Positions 60,986 to 64,000 of a stretch of 64,000 nucleotides of DNA are shown one piece after another (within the stretch, counting starts at the first letter, position 1; each line of letters begins with the position of its first letter). Position numbers and translations under genes: made by a program. The notes beneath the pieces were generated by a model. That model was not told where the DNA came from. It did no database searches and worked only from the letters and a program-made list of their open reading frames with translations. The DNA is from Notolepis coatsorum (Eukaryota > Chordata > Actinopteri > Aulopiformes > Paralepididae): the NCBI GenBank assembly GCA_963971535.1, contig OZ020591.1, forward strand, positions 12,362,577 through 12,426,576, given 5' to 3'.

Positions 60986-61576
60986 TAGGGATGTCCCGAT
61001 CCGATCACGTGATCGGAATCGGGGGCCGATCACGTGATTTTCAGAAGATCGAGATAAAAAAAAAAAAACAGGATTTAAAAAAAATAATAATTTAAAACTT
61101 TAAAAAAAAAAAATCAACAAACATGACCATGTTCACGTCTTAAACTCATACTGAGGCCTTAGTTTTGGTTTTAAATTGCATATCATTCATTTATTATTAG
61201 AATTTTGCCAAAACAAATGCATTTCCTTTGATTTAATTATACATCAAATGATTTATGTCAAGGATGAGGGACATCCACTAGTTGCAGAACTTGCAGTCAC
61301 CTGATTTTTACAGATGGCGCCATTGCTCTCATGAAGCAGCAGGTTGGAGGCGGAATTTTTAGATTACTCCGGTTGCAATGCCTCGCTTGAATGAAGTTAA
61401 CTTTTCACCTGGATAACGTCAACTTTCAGGGTGAATGTAATGTGAGAAATTGGGATAAAAAAGTATAATCTTTTTTTTTATAGATATTTTTTTTTATCGG
61501 ATCGGGAAAGATCGGTATCGGTAGATACTCAAAATCACATGATCGGGAGCAAAAAAATTTGATCGGGACATCCCTA
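60986..61576. mobile_element. hAT MITE, relative of 56129
   Basis: TAGGGATGTCCCGATCC and inverse GATCGGGACATCCCTA ends with the same interior as 56129-56735. No clean 8-bp duplication: ATCCCTAC precedes and CTCATGAT follows. Confidence 0.85.
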
Positions 61577-61653
61577 CTCATGATGGATAAGAAGTAAAAC
61601 GTTGAACAGAACAGAGTGGCTGTGGAGGACGAGACAGGATGGAGCGGTGTTAC

Positions 61654-61738
61654 CTGTCCACGGACTCCAGCTTCTCACAGAACACGGTCAGCACCGTCAC
61701 CACGTCCTCACACATGGACCGGCTGGTGGGAGACACGT
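61654..61738 (-). CDS. arfgef3: arfgef3 exon (most 5' in window)
   Basis: An 85-bp exon, phase 1 to 2, encoding VSPTSRSMCEDVVTVLTVFC and EKLESVD. Human has STVESLCDDVVSVLTVLCEK at about residue 210. The acceptor is TTTCAG next to a (TG)n run, the donor GTAACA. Upstream exons lie beyond the window. Confidence 0.92.
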
Positions 61739-61824
61739 CTGAAACACACACACACCAGTGGAGGTTTCTCTATGACAACACGTGAAACACAAATTCACTC
61801 ATAATTATTATTAATTTACACATA

Positions 61825-61825
<1 letters not shown>

Positions 61826-61873
<48 letters not shown>

Positions 61874-61890
61874 TTTTTTTTTTTTTTTTA
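61826..61890. repeat. (TA)n followed by poly-T
   Basis: About 20 TA units (61826-61868) followed by a T19 run. Confidence 0.95.
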
Positions 61891-63100
61891 TAATAAATGT
61901 TTTCATCAAAAAAAATTCCAGTGAATTTTTTTTTCTTCAAAAATTGTCAAAATTGACAGCTCTGAGCTCAGGCCTGCACTGCACTACTGCAGTAATGGCT
62001 GCAGTACAAACTGGTGAAACATTCTGCACGGGTTGACCCGGGATTAAATAAATAATAAATAGCCAATCAAAATAGGCTATTAACGTCATCTAAGCACGGT
62101 CCGTGCAGTTAAACTCTTGCCATTGAATGGGGGATTGAATGAGTGACAGCCTTGTGATCCAATCAGAGAATGGTTTCTCTTTTTTGCGGCTCTGCAGCTA
62201 GACGGAGGTTGAATGATTGACAGCCTTGTGATCCAATCAGAGAATGGTTTCTCTTCTGCGGCTCTGCAGCTTGTTTCCAAAATCATTTTTATCTCAGTTT
62301 AAGAAGCTAACTTGTTGGAGCTAACGTAGCTAAAGGGCTACCACCGCAGCTACCAGGCCCAGGCTGGAGTGTTTTGTTATTGTTCATGAACTTATTTGAT
62401 ATATATTTTTTTTTTTTATCTCAGTTGAAGTAGTGTAATTGACGTGATTGCCGGCTTGGACTGTGTAAGCTAACTTGTTGTAGCTAACGTGAGCTAATAG
62501 CTAAGTCATCGAAATGTTCACCCAGAGGAAGAAGAAGAAGAGGAAGATGGGATAGGTGAGCCCACAGCTTTGGTGAGTGCACTGCTTTGGCAATCGCTTG
62601 GGTGACAACTTGCTTGGGCTCCTGATATCAGTTTGGTGCTGGCTGGCTAACTAACATGAGCTAACTTTAGCTGCTAGCCACAATGCTATACTGTTATACT
62701 GGCATATTCCATTCACGTTAGCATGTAGCTAACAACATCGGCGATCTTTTTGTGAGAATAAACTATCCGCTCTTTGTGGTTAATTGTGTTGATGTTAGTT
62801 TTATTTCATCAACAAATGAGAGGCAGAACACACAGTGAATGTATCCATTTTGTTTATTGCACTTTTATTGCACTTTGCTGAAAAATAAGTGCTACATAGG
62901 CTAAATAGCGCACGGAGGCATTTAAAGATGGCGGCTTGTTGATTTTTTTTTCTCTCTCTCCTCCCTCTCTCTCCTCCCCTCCTCCTCCTCTCCCCTCCTC
63001 TCCCCTCCTCTCCTCCTACTCCTCTCCCCCTCCTCCTCTCCCTCTCCTCCTCCTCCTCCTCCTCCTCCTCCTCTCCTCTCCTTAATCAGAGTTTCCAACG
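61891..63100. other. Intron with short duplication and TCC tract
   Basis: A tandem pair of about 75 bp (62125-62200 and 62205-62275) around GACAGCCTTGTGATCCAATC. GCTAAC-rich sequence at 62300-62730. A TCC/TCCTC low-complexity tract at 62945-63080. No exon found. Confidence 0.55.
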
Positions 63101-63411
63101 CTATAGGTCTATATGACAGGCGTTGTACTCTTAAACAGTCATGTATATTTGTAGATCTGGTATGTCATAAATGTCTGGATGTAGCAGTACTGTCTATATC
63201 TCTGTATGTCATATATAGATGTAGCAGTACTGTCTATCTGTATGTCATGTTATGATGAATTGAAAATGGGGGACCCTGATGTAAACAAGACGAAAGTCTT
63301 TCTCTGGTCTGCATCCCCTTAACAATTGTGTGTATTGAGCCGTACTGTATTGTACCCATTCTGCAATCTGTTAAATAAAGTTTTCATTCATTCATTCATT
63401 CATTCATTCAT
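63101..63411 (+). mobile_element. CR1-like LINE 3' tail
   Basis: It matches the 3' ends at 8446-8640 and 35875-36100 in reverse orientation, with internal duplication of GATGTAGCAGTACTGTCTAT, ending in (ATTC)7. Confidence 0.85.
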
Positions 63412-63771
63412 TGTCCTTGTGTTACATAAAACCCATCTGTGGCCTCGTGCAGAGGAAGGTGGTAAATACATGTTAGATATTCCAATGTACGGTTTTGCAT
63501 ACCATTGACTCAGAATGGTCTGTTTTATTGAAATCGTCACAGCAGTATAGTTTGTTTATACTTCAGAAGTATGATATTTAAACATGGTCCCCAAAATGAA
63601 TGGAAGCGAATGAGGAGCCTGACACCTGGGAGGAATGGGGGTGTTGCAGCATTGGGGATGTTTAAAAAATATAATTTAATATATAATATAATATAATAAT
63701 TTGTGCTTCACCAAAAAATTTGGTCAGCAGCCTCCACTGACACACACACACACACAGTATGTTAACCCTTT
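63412..63771. other. Intron without recognised features
   Basis: Unremarkable, AT-rich near 63660-63700, short CA run at 63741-63756. Confidence 0.5.
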
Positions 63772-63775
63772 CACA

Positions 63776-63892
63776 ACCGTCTGTAGTGTGGTAGTGAAAG
63801 GGTTAACCGTCTGCAGTGTGGTAGTGAAAGGGTTAACCGTCTGCCGTGTGGTAGTGAAAGGGTTAACCGTCTGCAGTGTGGTAGTGAGATGG
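63776..63892. mobile_element. piggyBac-type MITE as 34-bp tandem repeat
   Basis: TTAA at 63772-63775 and 63893-63896. Here the half unit (GGTTAACCGTCTGCAGTGTG plus GTAGTGAAAGG) is repeated head to tail four times, instead of palindromically, apparently a MITE end that turned into a minisatellite. Confidence 0.75.
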
Positions 63893-64000
63893 TTAAGAAT
63901 ATGCAATAATCCAGGACAACATCCAGATGCAGACGTCCTGCCGGTTACTTACCTTAGTAATATGTAGTAAAAGCCACTACTAGAAGTATTCCGTTCATAC

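Larger units (their letters stand above)
171..61738 (-). other. arfgef3: arfgef3 gene span, 12 internal exons
   Basis: The twelve exons listed separately read in order on the minus strand from 61738 down to 171. Every junction has AG before and GT after the exon, and the codon phases of neighbouring exons match at all eleven junctions. The translated order follows human ARFGEF3 (brefeldin A-inhibited GEF-like protein 3, BIG3) as I recall it, without a missing block. The family carries DCB/HUS-type helical regions and a degenerate Sec7 region; the human protein is linked to secretory granule regulation and to binding prohibitin-2. The exons here correspond to the N-terminal third and the serine-rich linker. 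Introns range from about 0.8 to 21.4 kb and hold all the repeats in the window. The promoter, first exons and C-terminal exons are outside. Identification is from remembered family sequence, not from a search. Confidence 0.95.

Noticed and set aside
63724-63967. Small repetitive frames at the right edge
   Set aside because: They are translations of the tandem TTAA MITE half units.

Overview
The window is vertebrate nuclear DNA, almost certainly from a teleost fish. There is no prokaryotic-style gene organisation. Coding sequence is cut into short exons with GT/AG junctions. The repeats are those of fish genomes: an L2/Maui-like LINE, CR1-like LINEs, tRNA-derived SINEs, many hAT and piggyBac MITEs, an endogenous retrovirus and many micro- and minisatellites. 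The exceptional tandem-repeat load recalls gadid (cod-like) genomes, but that is only an impression.

The one host gene is arfgef3 (BIG3, KIAA1244 orthologue) on the minus strand. I placed twelve consecutive internal exons, from 61654-61738 (5'-most) to 171-386 (3'-most). All have AG/GT junctions, matching codon phases throughout and clear similarity to human ARFGEF3 as I remember it. Together they give about 2,403 coding bases, roughly residues 200-880 of a protein of about 2,180. The first and last exons lie outside the window. Everything else sits in introns.

Layout in plus coordinates: 1-2.3 kb, exon, donor duplication and a 27-bp minisatellite; 2.7-11.3 kb, LINE/SINE/MITE cluster with an L2 LINE whose endonuclease-RT ORF is uninterrupted; 11.3-33.1 kb, two exons separated by a 21-kb intron that is mostly a 19.3-kb tandem, degraded retrovirus on the plus strand; 33-43 kb, five exons, a 25-bp and a 29-bp minisatellite, truncated LINEs; 43-54 kb, nested piggyBac-like elements, a 0.9-kb inverted duplication and a solo LTR; 54-62 kb, four exons, a 48-bp minisatellite and hAT elements; 62-64 kb, intron with SINE/LINE debris.

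The most unusual signal is that several minisatellites are amplified splice junctions of arfgef3 itself. Three exons have their 3' end plus 5' splice site copied in tandem into the following intron (1-170; 12056-12774 with 32098-32941; 59293-59613). A fourth intron consists largely of about 58 copies of the branch-point/polypyrimidine segment next to its 3' splice site (38937-40630). The ERV is inserted inside one of these splice-donor arrays, and transposons have also landed in three other minisatellites. The retroviral copy is tandem (env-LTR-gag-pol-env-LTR), carries many stops and frameshifts and is itself hit by a piggyBac MITE, a 2.1-kb inverted-repeat transposon, an antisense LINE fragment and a MULE-like element, which gives a relative order of insertion events.
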